Positions 1-12,144 of a stretch of DNA of 25,907 bases are shown here, in pieces. The notes under the pieces were generated by a model. The model saw only the letters and a list, made by a program, of their open reading frames with translations. It had not been told where the DNA came from and ran no database searches. The stretch lies in contig NW_003125751.1 of assembly GCF_000003605.2 (NCBI RefSeq), forward strand, positions 1 to 25,907, in the 5' to 3' direction. The position numbers and the translations under genes were made by a program. Within the stretch, counting starts at the first letter, position 1, and the number at the start of each line of letters is the position of its first letter. The DNA comes from Saccoglossus kowalevskii. Taxonomy: Eukaryota > Hemichordata > Enteropneusta > Harrimaniidae.

Positions 1-294
1 CCTGGCAATCGCCAACATGGTGTCTCAAGACTGCCCTCATCACCTGGCAATCACCAACATGGTGTCTCAAGACTGCCTTCATCACCTGGCAATCACCAAC
101 ATGGTGTCTCAAGACTGCCTTCATCACCTGGCAATCACCAATATGGTGTCTCAAGACTGCCCTCATCACCTGGCAGTCACCAACATGGTGTCTCAAAATT
201 GCCCTCATCACCTGGCAATCACCAACATGGTGTCTCAAGACTGCCCTCATCACCTGGCAATCACCAACATGGTGTCTCAAGACTGCCCTCATCA

Positions 295-630
295 CCTGGC
301 AATCACCAACATGGTGTCTCAAAACTACCCTCATCACCTGGCAATCACCAATATGGTGTCTCAAGACTGCCCTCATCAAATGGCAATCACCAACATGGTG
401 TCTCAAGACTGCCCTCATCACCTGGCAATCACCAACATGGTGTCTCAAGACTGCCCTCATCACCTGGCAATCACCAACATGGTGTCTCAAAACTACCCTC
501 ATCACCTGGCAATCACCAATATGGTGTCTCAAGACTGCCCTCATCAAATGGCAATCACCAACATGGTGTCTCAAGACTGCCCTCATCACCTGGCAATCAC
601 CATCATGGTGTCTCAAAACTGCCCTCATCA
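295..630. repeat. 4-unit (168-bp) tandem duplication marked by AATGG units
   Basis: Two successive 168-bp copies, 295-462 and 463-630, share the same order of markers: a unit with CAAAACTACC, a C16T unit, then a unit starting AATGG instead of CCTGG (379 and 547). The fourth units (421 and 589) differ, since 589 carries its own changes. The first three markers recur in the same order at 12,985-13,110. The AATGG change is rare in the array, so shared descent is more likely than independent mutation. Confidence 0.85.
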
Positions 631-673
631 CCTGGCAATCACCAACATGGTGTCTCAAGACTGCCCTTCATCA
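631..673. other. 43-bp unit (+1 T) that shifts array phase
   Basis: This unit reads CTGCCCTTCATCA where others read CTGCCCTCATCA, a one-base insertion near 667. It is the first length deviation in the window and shifts every downstream unit by one base. Any protein reading of the array changes frame here. Confidence 0.9.
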
Positions 674-1639
674 CCTGGCAATCACCAACATGGTGTCTCA
701 AGACTGCCCTCATCACCTGGCAATCACCAACATGGTGTCTCAAGACTGCCATCATCACCTGGCAATCACCAATATGGTGTCTCAAGACTGCCCTCATCAC
801 CTGGCAATCACCAACATGGTGTCTTAAGACTGCCCTCATCACCTGGCAATCACCAACATGGTGTCTTAAGACTGCCCTCATCACCTGGCAATCACCAACA
901 TGGTGTCTCAAGACTGCCCTCATCACCTGGCAATCACCAATATGGTGTCTCAAGACTGCCCTCATCACCTGGCAATCACCAACATGGTGTCTCAAGACTG
1001 CCCTCATCACCTGGCAATCACCAACATGGTGTCTCAAGACTGCCCTCATCACCTGGCAATCGCCAACATGGTGTCTCAAGACTGCCCTCATCACCTGGCA
1101 ATTGCCAACATGGTGTCTCAAGACTGCCCTCATCACCTGGCAATCACCAATATGGTGTCTCAAGACTGCCATCATCACCTGGCAATCACCAATATGGTGT
1201 CTCAAGACTGCCCTCATCACCTGGCAATCACCAATATGGTGTCTCAAAACTGCCCTCATCACCTGGCAATCACCAACATGGTGTCTTAAGACTGCCCTCA
1301 TCACCTGGCAATCACCAACATGGTGTCTTAAGACTGCCCTCATCACCTGGCAATCACCAATATGGTGTCTCAAGACTGCCCTCATCACCTGGCAATCACC
1401 AACATGGTGTCTCAAGACTGCCCTCATCACCTGGCAATCACCAACATGGTGTCTCAAGACTGCCCTCATCACCTGTCAATCACCAATATGGTGTCTCAAG
1501 ACTGCCCTCATCACCTGGCAATCACCAATATGGTGTCTTAAGACTGCCCTCATCACCTGGCAATCACCAACATGGTGTCTTAAGACTGCCCTCATCACCT
1601 GGCAATCACCAACATGGTGTCTCAAGACTGCCCTCATCA

Positions 1640-2395
1640 CCTGGCAATCACCAACATAGTGTCTCAAGACTGCCCTCATCACCTGGCAATCACCAACATG
1701 GTGTCTCAAGACTGCCCTCATCACCTGGCAATCACCAACATGGTGTCTCAAGACTGCCCTCATCACCTGGCAATCACCAACATGGTGTCTCAAGACTGCC
1801 CTCATCACCTGGCAGTCACCAACATGGTGTCTCAAGACTGCCCTCATATTCTGGCAGTCACCAACATGGTGTCTCAAGACTGCCCTCATCACCTGGCAAT
1901 CACCAACATGGTGTCTCAAGACTGCCCTCATCACCTGGCAATCACCAACATGGTGTCTCAAGACTGCCCTCATCACCTGGCAATCACCAACATGGTGTCT
2001 CAAGACTGCCCTCATCACCTGGCAATCACCAACATAGTGTCTCAAGACTGCCCTCATCACCTGGCAATCACCAACATGGTGTCTCAAGACTGCCCTCATC
2101 ACCTGGCAATCACCAACATGGTGTCTCAAGACTGCCCTCATCACCTGGCAATCACCAACATGGTGTCTCAAGACTGCCCTCATCACCTGGCAGTCACCAA
2201 CATGGTGTCTCAAGACTGCCCTCATATTCTGGCAGTCACCAACATGGTGTCTCAAGACTGCCCTCATCACCTGGCAATCACCAACATGGTGTCTCAAGAC
2301 TGCCCTCATCACCTGGCAATCACCAACATGGTGTCTCAAGACTGCCCTCATCACCTGGCATTCACCAACATGGTGTCTCAAGACTGCCCTCATCA
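1640..2395. repeat. 9-unit (378-bp) tandem duplication
   Basis: Copies 1,640-2,017 and 2,018-2,395 both start with a unit carrying CATAG in place of CATGG (1,655 and 2,033). Both later carry the rare junction CATATTCTGG (1,845 and 2,223) flanked by A8G units. Both marker pairs are 378 bp apart. The last unit of the second copy has A8T (CATTCACC), which the first lacks, so the copies are close but not identical. Confidence 0.88.
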
Positions 2396-2479
2396 CCTGG
2401 CAATCACCAACATGGTGTCTCAAGACTGCCCTCATCACCTGGCAATCGCCAACATGGTGTTTCAAGACTGCCCTCATCA
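2018..2479. repeat. 11-unit block, copy 1 (partner 7,436-7,897)
   Basis: The ordered markers CATAG, A8G, CATATTCTGG, A8T and the A11G+C24T unit recur in the same order and spacing at 7,436-7,897. Both CATAG (2,033 to 7,451) and CATATT (2,223 to 7,641) show an offset of 5,418 bp, exactly 129 units. Confidence 0.85.
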
Positions 2480-2689
2480 CCTGGCAATCACCAACATGGT
2501 GTCTCAAGACTGCCCTCATCACCTGGCAATCACCAACATGGTGTCTCAAGACTGCCCTCATCACCTGGCAATCACCAACATGGTGTCTCAAGACTGCCCT
2601 CATCACCTGGCAATCACCAACATGGTGTCTCAAGACTGCCTTCATCACCTGGCAATCACCAACATGGTGTCTCAAGACTGCCCTCATCA

Positions 2690-3025
2690 CCTGGCAATCA
2701 CCAACATGGTGTCTCAATACTGCCTTCATCACCTGGCAATCACCAAGATGGTGTCTCAAGACTGCCCTCATCACCTGGCAATCACCAACATGGTGTCTCA
2801 AGACTGCCCTCATCACCTGGCAATCACCAACATGGTGTCTCAAGACTGCCCTCATCACCTGGCAATCACCAACATGGTGTCTCAATACTGCCTTCATCAC
2901 CTGGCAATCACAAGATGGTGTCTCAAGACTGCCCTCATCACCTGGCAATCAACCAACATGGTGTCTCAAGACTGCCCTCATCACCTGGCAATCACCAACA
3001 TGGTGTCTCAAGACTACCCTCATCA
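2690..3025. repeat. 4-unit (168-bp) tandem duplication with later indels
   Basis: Copies 2,690-2,857 and 2,858-3,025 each carry CAATACTGCCTT followed by a unit with CAAGATGG (2,744 and 2,911). The CAATACTG markers are exactly 168 bp apart, but the CAAGATGG markers are 167 bp apart because the second copy lost one base. Confidence 0.85.
2900..2983. other. Compensating indel pair: 41-bp unit followed by 43-bp unit
   Basis: Unit 2,900-2,940 reads AATCACAAGATGG, one base short. The next unit, 2,941-2,983, reads AATCAACCAACATGG, one base long. The net change is zero, so downstream units stay in the phase set at 667. Confidence 0.92.
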
Positions 3026-3109
3026 CCTGGCAATCACCAACATGGTGTCTCAAGACTGCCCTCATCACCTGGCAATCACCAACATGGTGTCTCAAGACTG
3101 CCCTCATCA

Positions 3110-3571
3110 CCTGGCAGTCACCAACATGGTGTCTCAAAACTGCCCTCATTACCTGGCAGTCACCAATATGGTGTCTCAAGACTGCCCTCATCACCTGGCA
3201 ATCACCAACATGGTGTCTCAATACTGCCTTCATCACCTGGCAATCGCCAACATGGTGTCTCAAAACTGCCCTCATCACCTGGCAATCACCAACATGGTGT
3301 CTCAAGACTGCCCTCATCACCTGGCAATCACCAACATGGTGTCTCAAGACTGCCCTCATCACCTGGCAATCGCCAACATGGTGTCTCAAAACTGCCCTCA
3401 TCACCTGGCAGTCACCAACATGGTGTCTCAAGACTGCCCTCATCACCTGGCAGTCACCAACATGGTGTCTCAATACTGCCTTCATCACCTGGCAATCGCC
3501 AACATGGTGTCTCAAGACTGCCCTCATCACCTGGCAATCACCAACATGGTGTCTCAAGACTGCCTTCATCA
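3110..3571. repeat. 11-unit block, copy 1 (partner 4,328-4,789)
   Basis: The markers A8G+G29A, A8G+C16T, G29T with CCTTC, A11G+G29A, a second G29T unit six units later, and a CCTTC unit appear in the same order from 4,328. The paired CAATACTG sites (3,219/3,471 and 4,437/4,689) are 252 bp apart in both copies. The copies are offset by 1,218 bp, or 29 units. Confidence 0.82.
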
Positions 3572-4327
3572 CCTGGCAATCACCAACATGGTGTCTCAAG
3601 ACTGCCCTCATCACCTGGCAATCACCAACATGGTGTCTCAAGACTGCCCTCATCACCTGGCAATCGCCAACATGGTGTTTCAAGACTGCCCTCATCACCT
3701 GGCAATCACCAGCATGGTGTCTCAAGACTGCCCTCATCACCTGGCAGTCACCAATATGGTGTCTCAAGACTGCCCTCATCACCTGGCAATCACCAACATG
3801 GTGTCTCAAGACTGCCCTCATCACCTGGCAATCACCAACATGGTGTCTCAAGACTACCCTCATCACCTGGCAATCACCAACATGGTGTCTCAAGACTGCC
3901 CTCATCACCTGGCAATCACCAACATGGTGTCTCAAGACTGCCCTCATCACCTGGCATTCACCAACATGGTGTCTCAAGACTGCCCTCATCACCTGGCAAT
4001 CACCAACATGGTGTCTCAAGACTGCCCTCATCACCTGGCAGTCACCAACATGGTGTCTCAAAACTGCCCTCATCACCTGGCAGTCACCAATATGGTGTCT
4101 CAAGACTGCCCTCATCACCTGGCAATCACCAACATGGTGTCTCAATACTGCCTTCATCACCTGGCAATCGCCAACATGGTGTCTCAAAACTGCCCTCATC
4201 ACCTGGCAATCACCAACATGGTGTCTCAAGACTGCCCTCATCACCTGGCAATCACCAACATGGTGTCTCAAGACTGCCCTCATCACCTGGCAATCACCAA
4301 CATGGTGTCTCAAGACTGCCCTCATCA
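3572..4327. repeat. 18-unit block, copy 1 (partner 15,883-16,638)
   Basis: This 756-bp block includes the rare CCAGCATGG unit (3,711), an A11G+C24T unit just before it, a CTACCC unit, an A8T unit, A8G and G29A units and a G29T unit. The same series in the same order lies at 15,883-16,638. The offset of 12,311 bp equals 293 units plus the 5 extra bases carried by irregular units in between. Confidence 0.85.
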
Positions 4328-4621
4328 CCTGGCAGTCACCAACATGGTGTCTCAAAACTGCCCTCATCACCTGGCAGTCACCAATATGGTGTCTCAAGAC
4401 TGCCCTCATCACCTGGCAATCACCAACATGGTGTCTCAATACTGCCTTCATCACCTGGCAATCGCCAACATGGTGTCTCAAAACTGCCCTCATCACCTGG
4501 CAATCACCAACATGGTGTCTCAAGACTGCCCTCATCACCTGGCAATCACCAACATGGTGTCTCAAGACTGCCCTCATCACCTGGCAATCGCCAACATGGT
4601 GTCTCAAAACTGCCCTCATCA
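4034..4621. repeat. 7-unit (294-bp) tandem duplication
   Basis: Copies 4,034-4,327 and 4,328-4,621 share A8G+G29A, A8G+C16T, G29T with CCTTC, then A11G+G29A. The CAATACTG markers (4,143 and 4,437) are 294 bp apart. The final units of the two copies differ, since the second carries A11G+G29A. Confidence 0.8.
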
Positions 4622-4789
4622 CCTGGCAGTCACCAACATGGTGTCTCAAGACTGCCCTCATCACCTGGCAGTCACCAACATGGTGTCTCAATACTGCCTT
4701 CATCACCTGGCAATCGCCAACATGGTGTCTCAAGACTGCCCTCATCACCTGGCAATCACCAACATGGTGTCTCAAGACTGCCTTCATCA
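4328..4789. repeat. 11-unit block, copy 2 (partner 3,110-3,571)
   Basis: This is the second copy of the block with two CAATACTG units six units apart (4,437 and 4,689). It diverges from the first copy at 4,790, where it has CCTTC and the first copy has CCCTC. It overlaps the local 7-unit duplication, so several rounds of copying are layered here. Confidence 0.8.
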
Positions 4790-4957
4790 CCTGGCAATCA
4801 CCAACATGGTGTCTCAAGACTGCCTTCATCACCTGGCAATCACCAATATGGTGTCTCAAGACTGCCCTCATCACCTGGCAGTAACCAACATGGTGTCTCA
4901 AAACTGCCCTCATCACCTGGCAATCACCAACATGGTGTCTCAAGACTGCCCTCATCA
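4454..4957. repeat. 12-unit block, copy 1 (partner 6,554-7,057)
   Basis: Units carrying A11G+G29A, A8G, G29T with CCTTC, A11G, then two CCTTC units and an A8G unit recur in the same order from 6,554, exactly 2,100 bp (50 units) away. Copy 1 has a private change, CAGTAACC at about 4,880, where copy 2 has CAGTCACC. Confidence 0.8.
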
Positions 4958-6553
4958 CCTGGCAATCACCAACATGGTGTCTCAAGACTGCCCTCATCAC
5001 CTGGCAATCACCAACATGGTGTCTCAAGACTGCCCTCATCACCTGGCAATCACCAACATGGTGTCTCAAGACTGCCCTCATCACCTGGCAATCACCAACA
5101 TGGTGTCTCAAGACTGCCCTCATCACCTGGCAATCACCAACATGGTGTCTCAAGACTGCCCTCATCACCTGGCAATCACCAACATGGTGTCTCAAGACTG
5201 CCCTCATCACCTGGCAATCACCAACATGGTGTCTCAAGACTGACCTCATCACCTGGCAATCACCAACATGGTGTCTCAAGACTGCCCTCATCACCTGGCA
5301 ATCACCAACATGGTGTCTCAAGACTGCCCTCATCACCTGGCAATCACCAACATGGTGTCTCAAGACTGCCCTCATCACCTGGCAATCACCAACATGGTGT
5401 CTCAAAACTGCCCTCATCACCTGGCAATCACCAACATGGTGTCTCAAGACTGCCCTCATCACCTGGCAATCACCAACATGGTGTCTCAAGACTGCCCTCA
5501 TCACCTGGCAATCACCAATATGGTGTCTCAAGACTGCCCTCATCACCTGGCAATCACCAACATGGTGTCTCAAGACTGCCCTCATCACCTGGCAATCACC
5601 AACATGGTGTCTCAAGACTGCCCTCATCACCTGGCAATCACCAACATGGTGTCTCAAGACTGCCCTCATCACCTGGCAATCACCAACATGGTGTCTCAAG
5701 ACTGCCCTCATCACCTGGCAATCACCAACATGGTGTCTCAAGACTGCCCTCATCACCTGGCAATCACCAACATGGTGTCTCAAGACTGCCCTCATCACCT
5801 GGCAATCACCAACATGGTGTCTCAAGACTGCCCTCATCACCTGGCAGTCACCAACATGGTGTCTCAAGACTGCCCTCATCACCTGGCAGTCACCAACATG
5901 GTGTCTCAAGACTGCCCTCATCACCTGGCAATCACCAACATGGTGTCTCAAGACTGCCCTCATCACCTGGCAATCACCAACATGGTGTCTCAAGACTGCC
6001 CTCATCACCTGGCATTCACCAACATGGTGTCTCAAGACTGCCCTCATCACCTGGCAATCACCAACATGGTGTCTCAAGACTGCCCTCATCACCTGGCAAT
6101 CACCAACATGGTGTCTCAAGACTGCCCTCATCACCTGGCAATCACCAACATGGTGTCTCAAGACTGCCCTCATCACCTGGCAATCACCAACATGGTGTCT
6201 CAAGACTGCCCTCATCACCTGGCAATCACCAACATGGTGTCTCAAGACTGCCCTCATCACCTGGCAATCACCAACATGGTGTCTCAAGACTGCCCTCATT
6301 ACCTGGCAATCACCAACATGGTGTCTCAAGACTGCCTTCATCACCTGGCAATCACCAACATGGTGTCTCAAGACTGCCCTCATCACCTGGCAATCACCAA
6401 TATGGTGTCTTAAGACTGCCCTCATCACCTGGCAATCACCAACATGGTGTCTCAAGACTGCCCTCATCACCTGGCAATCGCCAACATGGTGTCTCAAAAC
6501 TGCCCTCATCACCTGGCAGTCACCAACATGGTGTCTCAAGACTGCCCTCATCA

Positions 6554-7057
6554 CCTGGCAATCGCCAACATGGTGTCTCAAAACTGCCCTCATCACCTGG
6601 CAATCACCAACATGGTGTCTCAAGACTGCCCTCATCACCTGGCAATCACCAACATGGTGTCTCAAGACTGCCCTCATCACCTGGCAATCGCCAACATGGT
6701 GTCTCAAAACTGCCCTCATCACCTGGCAGTCACCAACATGGTGTCTCAAGACTGCCCTCATCACCTGGCAGTCACCAACATGGTGTCTCAATACTGCCTT
6801 CATCACCTGGCAATCGCCAACATGGTGTCTCAAGACTGCCCTCATCACCTGGCAATCACCAACATGGTGTCTCAAGACTGCCTTCATCACCTGGCAATCA
6901 CCAACATGGTGTCTCAAGACTGCCTTCATCACCTGGCAATCACCAATATGGTGTCTCAAGACTGCCCTCATCACCTGGCAGTCACCAACATGGTGTCTCA
7001 AAACTGCCCTCATCACCTGGCAATCACCAACATGGTGTCTCAAGACTGCCCTCATCA
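6554..7057. repeat. 12-unit block, copy 2 (partner 4,454-4,957)
   Basis: This block matches the ordered variants of 4,454-4,957. Its CAATACTG marker lies at 6,789 against 4,689. It diverges at 7,058, where this copy has CCTTC. Confidence 0.8.
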
Positions 7058-7435
7058 CCTGGCAATCACCAACATGGTGTCTCAAGACTGCCTTCATCAC
7101 CTGGCAATCACCAATATGGTGTCTCAAGACTGCCCTCATCACCTGGCAGTCACCAACATGGTGTCTCAAAACTGCCCTCATCACCTGGCAATCACCAACA
7201 TGGTGTCTCAAGACTGCCCTCATCACCTGGCAGTCACCAATATGGTGTCTTAAGACTGCCCTCATCACCTGGCAATCACCAATATGGTGTCTCAAGACTG
7301 CCCTCATCACCTGGCAGTCACCAACATGGTGTCTCAAAACTGCCCTCATCACCTGGCAATCACCAACATGGTGTCTCAAGACTGCCCTCATCACCTGGCA
7401 ATCACCAACATGGTGTCTCAAGACTGCCCTCATCA

Positions 7436-7897
7436 CCTGGCAATCACCAACATAGTGTCTCAAGACTGCCCTCATCACCTGGCAATCACCAACATGGTGT
7501 CTCAAGACTGCCCTCATCACCTGGCAATCACCAACATGGTGTCTCAAGACTGCCCTCATCACCTGGCAATCACCAACATGGTGTCTCAAGACTGCCCTCA
7601 TCACCTGGCAGTCACCAACATGGTGTCTCAAGACTGCCCTCATATTCTGGCAGTCACCAACATGGTGTCTCAAGACTGCCCTCATCACCTGGCAATCACC
7701 AACATGGTGTCTCAAGACTGCCCTCATCACCTGGCAATCACCAACATGGTGTCTCAAGACTGCCCTCATCACCTGGCATTCACCAACATGGTGTCTCAAG
7801 ACTGCCCTCATCACCTGGCAATCACCAACATGGTGTCTCAAGACTGCCCTCATCACCTGGCAATCGCCAACATGGTGTTTCAAGACTGCCCTCATCA
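7436..7897. repeat. 11-unit block, copy 2 (partner 2,018-2,479)
   Basis: Markers CATAG at 7,451, CATATTCTGG at 7,641, A8T at about 7,779 and the A11G+C24T unit at 7,856 reproduce the series at 2,018-2,479. The tandem 9-unit neighbour present there at 1,640-2,017 is absent here, so only one copy was carried or kept. Confidence 0.84.
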
Positions 7898-10291
7898 CCT
7901 GGCAATCACCAACATGGTGTCTCAAGACTGCCCTCATTACCTGGCAATCACCAACATGGTGTCTCAAGACTGCCTTCATCACCTGGCAATCACCAACATG
8001 GTGTCTCAAGACTGCCCTCATCACCTGGCAATCACCAATATGGTGTCTTAAGACTGCCCTCATCACCTGGCAATCACCAACATGGTGTCTCAAGACTGCC
8101 CTCATCACCTGGCAATCACCAACATGGTGTCTCAAGACTGCCCTCATTACCTGGCAATCACCAACATGGTGTCTCAAGACTGCCTTCATCACCTGGCAAT
8201 CACCAACATGGTGTCTCAAGACTGCCCTCATCACCTGGCAATCACCAACATGGTGTCTCAAGACTGCCCTCATCACCTGGCAATCACCAACATGGTGTCT
8301 CAAGACTGCCCTCATCACCTGGCAATCACCAACATGGTGTTTCAAGACTGCCTTCATCACCTGGCAATCACCAACATGGTGTCTTAAGACTGCCCTCATT
8401 ACCTGGCAATCACCAACATGGTGTCTCAAGACTGCCCTCATCACCTGGCAATCACCAACATGGTGTCTCAAGACTGCCTTCATTACCTGGCAATCACCAA
8501 CATGGTGTCTCAAGACTGCCCTCATCACCTGGCAATCACCAACATGGTGTCTCAAGACTGCCCTCATCACCTGGCAGTCACCAACATGGTGTCTCAAGAC
8601 TGCCCTCATCACCTGGCAGTCACCAACATGGTGTCTCAAGACTGCCTTCATCACCTGGCAATCACAAACATGGTGTCTTAAGACTGCCCTCATCACCTGG
8701 CAGTCACCAATATGGTGTCTCAAGACTGCCCTCATCACCTGGCAATCACCAATATGGTGTCTCAAGACTGCCCTCATCACCTGGCAGTCACCAATATGGT
8801 GTCTCAAGACTGCCCTCATCACCTGGCAATCACCAACATGGTGTCTCAAGACTGCCCTCATCACCTGGCAATCACCAACATGGTGTCTCAAGACTGCCCT
8901 CATCACCTGGCAGTCACCAACATGGTGTCTCAAGACTGCCCTCATCACCTGGCAGTCACCAATATGGTGTCTCAAGACTGCCCTCATCACCTGGCAATCA
9001 CCAACATGGTGTCTCAAGACTGCCCTCATCACCTGGCAATCACCAACATGGTGTCTCAAGACTGCCCTCATCACCTGGCAATCACCAACATGGTGTCTTA
9101 AGACTGCCCTCATCACCTGGCAATCACCAACATGGTGTCTCAAGACTGCCCTCATCACCTGGCAATCACCAACATGGTGTCTTAAGACTGCCATCATCAC
9201 CTGGCAATCACCAACATGGTGTCTCAAGACTGCCCTCATCACCTGGCAATCACCAACATGGTGTCTTAAGACTGCCATCATCACCTGGCAATCACCAATA
9301 TGGTGTCTTAAGACTGCCCTCATCACCTGGCAATCACCAACATGGTGTCTCAAGACTGCCCTCATCACCTGGCAATCACCAACATGGTGTCTTAAGACTG
9401 CCATCATCACCTGGCAATCGCCAACATGGTGTCTCAAGACTGCCCTCATCACCTGGCAATCACCAACATGGTGTCTCAAGACTGCCCTCATCACCTGGCA
9501 ATCACCAACATGGTGTCTCAAGACTGCCCTCATCACCTGGCAGTCACCAACATGGTGTCTTAAGACTGCCATCATCACCTGGCAATCACCAATATGGTGT
9601 CTCAAGACTGCCCTCATCACCTGGCATTCACCAACATGGTGTCTCAAGACTGCCCTCATCACCTGGCAATCACCAACATGGTGTCTCAAGACTGCCCTCA
9701 TCACCTGGCAATCACCAACATGGTGTCTCAAGACTGCCCTCATCACCTGGCAATCACCAACATGGTGTCTCAAGACTGCCCTCATCACCTGGCAATCACC
9801 AACATGGTGTCTCAAGACTGCCCTCATCACCTGGCAATCACCAATATGGTGTCTTAAGACTGCCCTCATCACCTGGCAATCACCAATATGGTGTCTCAAG
9901 ACTGCCCTCATCGCCTGGCAATCACCAACATGGTGTCTTAAGACTGCCCTCATCACCTGGCAGTCACCAATATGGTGTCTCAAGACTGCCCTCATCACCT
10001 GGCAATCACCAATATGGTGTCTCAAGACTGCCCTCATCACCTGGCAGTCACCAATATGGTGTCTCAAGACTGCCCTCATCACCTGGCAATCGCCAACATG
10101 GTGTCTCAAGACTGCCCTCATCACCTGGCAATCACCAACATGGTGTCTTAAGACTGCCCTCATCACCTGGCAGTCACCAACATGGTGTCTTATGACTGCC
10201 CTCATCACCTGGCAGTCACCAATATGGTGTCTCAAGACTGCCCTCATCACCTGGCAATCACCAACATGGTGTCTCAAGACTGCCCTCATCA

Positions 10292-10463
10292 CCTGGCAAA
10301 TCACCAACATGGTGTCTCAAGACTGCCCTCATCACCTGGGAAATCACCAACATGGTGTCTCAAGACTGCCCTCATCACCTGGCAATTGCCAACATGGTGT
10401 CTCAAGACTGCCCTCATCACCTGGCAAATCACCAAATGGTGTCCTCAAGAATTGCCATCATCA
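10292..10463. repeat. Degenerate patch of four irregular units (43, 43, 42, 44 bp)
   Basis: Unit 10,292-10,334 has an extra A (CTGGCAAATC). Unit 10,335-10,377 reads CTGGGAAATC. Unit 10,378-10,419 has normal length with AATTGCC. Unit 10,420-10,463 has an extra A, a lost base in CCAAATGG, and extra bases in GTGTCCTC and AAGAATTGCC, for a net +2. No other stretch has so many length changes. Regular 42-bp units resume at 10,464. Confidence 0.93.
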
Positions 10464-10589
10464 CCTGGCAATCACCAATATGGTGTCTCAAGACTGCCCT
10501 CATCACCTGGCAATCACCAATATGGTGTCTCAAAACTGCCCTCATCACTTGGCAATCACCAACATGGTGTCTTAAGACTGCCCTCATCA

Positions 10590-11471
10590 CCTGGCAATCA
10601 CCAACATGGTGTCTTAAGACTGCCCTCATCACCTGGCAATCACCAATATGGTGTCTCAAGACTGCCCTCATCACCTGGCAATCACCAACATGGTGTCTCA
10701 AGACTGCCCTCATCACCTGGCAATCACCAACATGGTGTCTCAAGACTGCCCTCATCACCTGGCAATCACCAATATGGTGTCTCAAGACTGCCCTCATCAC
10801 CTGGCAATCACCAATATGGTGTCTTAAGACTGCCCTCATCACCTGGCAATCACCAACATGGTGTCTTAAGACTGCCCTCATCACCTGGCAATCACCAACA
10901 TGGTGTCTCAAGACTGCCCTCATCACCTGGCAATCACCAATATGGTGTCTTAAGACTGCCCTCATCACCTGGCAATCACCAACATGGTGTCTCAAGACTG
11001 CCCTCATCACCTGGCAATCGCCAACATGGTGTCTCAAGACTGCCCTCATCACCTGGCAATCACCAACATGGTGTCTCAAGACTGCCCTCATCACCTGGCA
11101 ATCACCAATATGGTGTCTGAAGACAGCCCTCATCACCTGGCAATCACCAACATGGTGTCTCAAGACTGCCCTCATCACCTGGCAATCACCAATATGGTGT
11201 CTCAAGACTGCCCTCATCACCTGGCAATCACCAACATGGTGTCTCAAGACTGCCCTCATCACCTGGCAATCACCAATATGGTGTCTCAAGACTGCCCTCA
11301 TCACCTGGCAATCACCAATATGGTGTCTCAAGACTGCCCTCATCACCTGGCAATCACCAATATGGTGTCTCAAGACTGCCCTCATCACCTGGCAATCACC
11401 AACATGGTGTCTCAAGACTGCCCTCATCACCTGGCAATCACCAACATGGTGTCTCAAGACTGCCCTCATCA
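10590..11471. repeat. 21-unit block, copy 1 (partner 19,371-20,294)
   Basis: The order of C16T, C26T and A11G units, ending in a unit with TGTCTGAAG (11,114), is repeated at 19,371-20,294. From 10,590 to 11,114 the translated variant strings agree throughout. This copy also has a private CAGCCC change right after its TGTCTGAAG. The partner has one extra TGTCTGAAG unit. Confidence 0.83.
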
Positions 11472-12101
11472 CCTGGCAATCACCAACATGGTGTCTCAAG
11501 ACTGCCCTCATCACCTGGCAATCACCAACATGGTGTCTCAAGACTGCCCTCATCACCTGGCAATCACCAATATGGTGTCTCAAAACTGCCCTCATCACCT
11601 GGCAATCACCAACATGGTGTCTTAAGACTGCCCTCATCACCTGGCAATCACCAACATGGTGTCTCAAGACTGCCCTCATCACCTGGCAATCACCAACATG
11701 GTGTCTCAAGACTGCCCTCATCACCTGGCAATCACCAACATGGTGTCTTAAGACTGCCCTCATCACCTGGCAATCACCAACATGGTGTCTCAAGACTGCC
11801 CTCATCACCTGGCAATCACCAATATGGTGTCTCAAGACTGCCCTCATCACCTGGCAATCACCAACATGGTGTCTCAAGACTGCCCTCATCACCTTGCAAT
11901 CACCAACATGGTGTCTCAAGACTGCCCTCATCACCTGGCAATCACCAACATGGTGTCTCAAGACTGCCCTCATCACCTGACAATCACCAACATGGTGTCT
12001 CAAGACTGCCCTCATCACCTGGCAGTCACCAATATGGTGTCTCAAGACTGCCCTCATCACCTGGCAATCACCAACATGGTGTCTCAAGACTGCCCTCATC
12101 A

Positions 12102-12144
12102 CCTGGCAATCACCAACATGGTTGTCTCAAGACTGCCCTCATCA
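12102..12144. other. 43-bp unit (+1 T)
   Basis: This unit reads CATGGTTGTCTC where others read CATGGTGTCTC, a single-base insertion near 12,122. Units on both sides are exact 42-mers, so this is an isolated phase shift. Confidence 0.92.

Noticed and set aside
17-10195. A 3,392-codon open frame and several others of 1,000-2,450 codons on both strands, as giant repetitive proteins
   Set aside because: They follow from a stop-free unit of 42 bp (14 codons). Four frames are open at once over the same bases, indels switch frames without consequence, and there is no non-repetitive N- or C-terminal domain. I cannot fully exclude translation, but the sequence gives no support for it.
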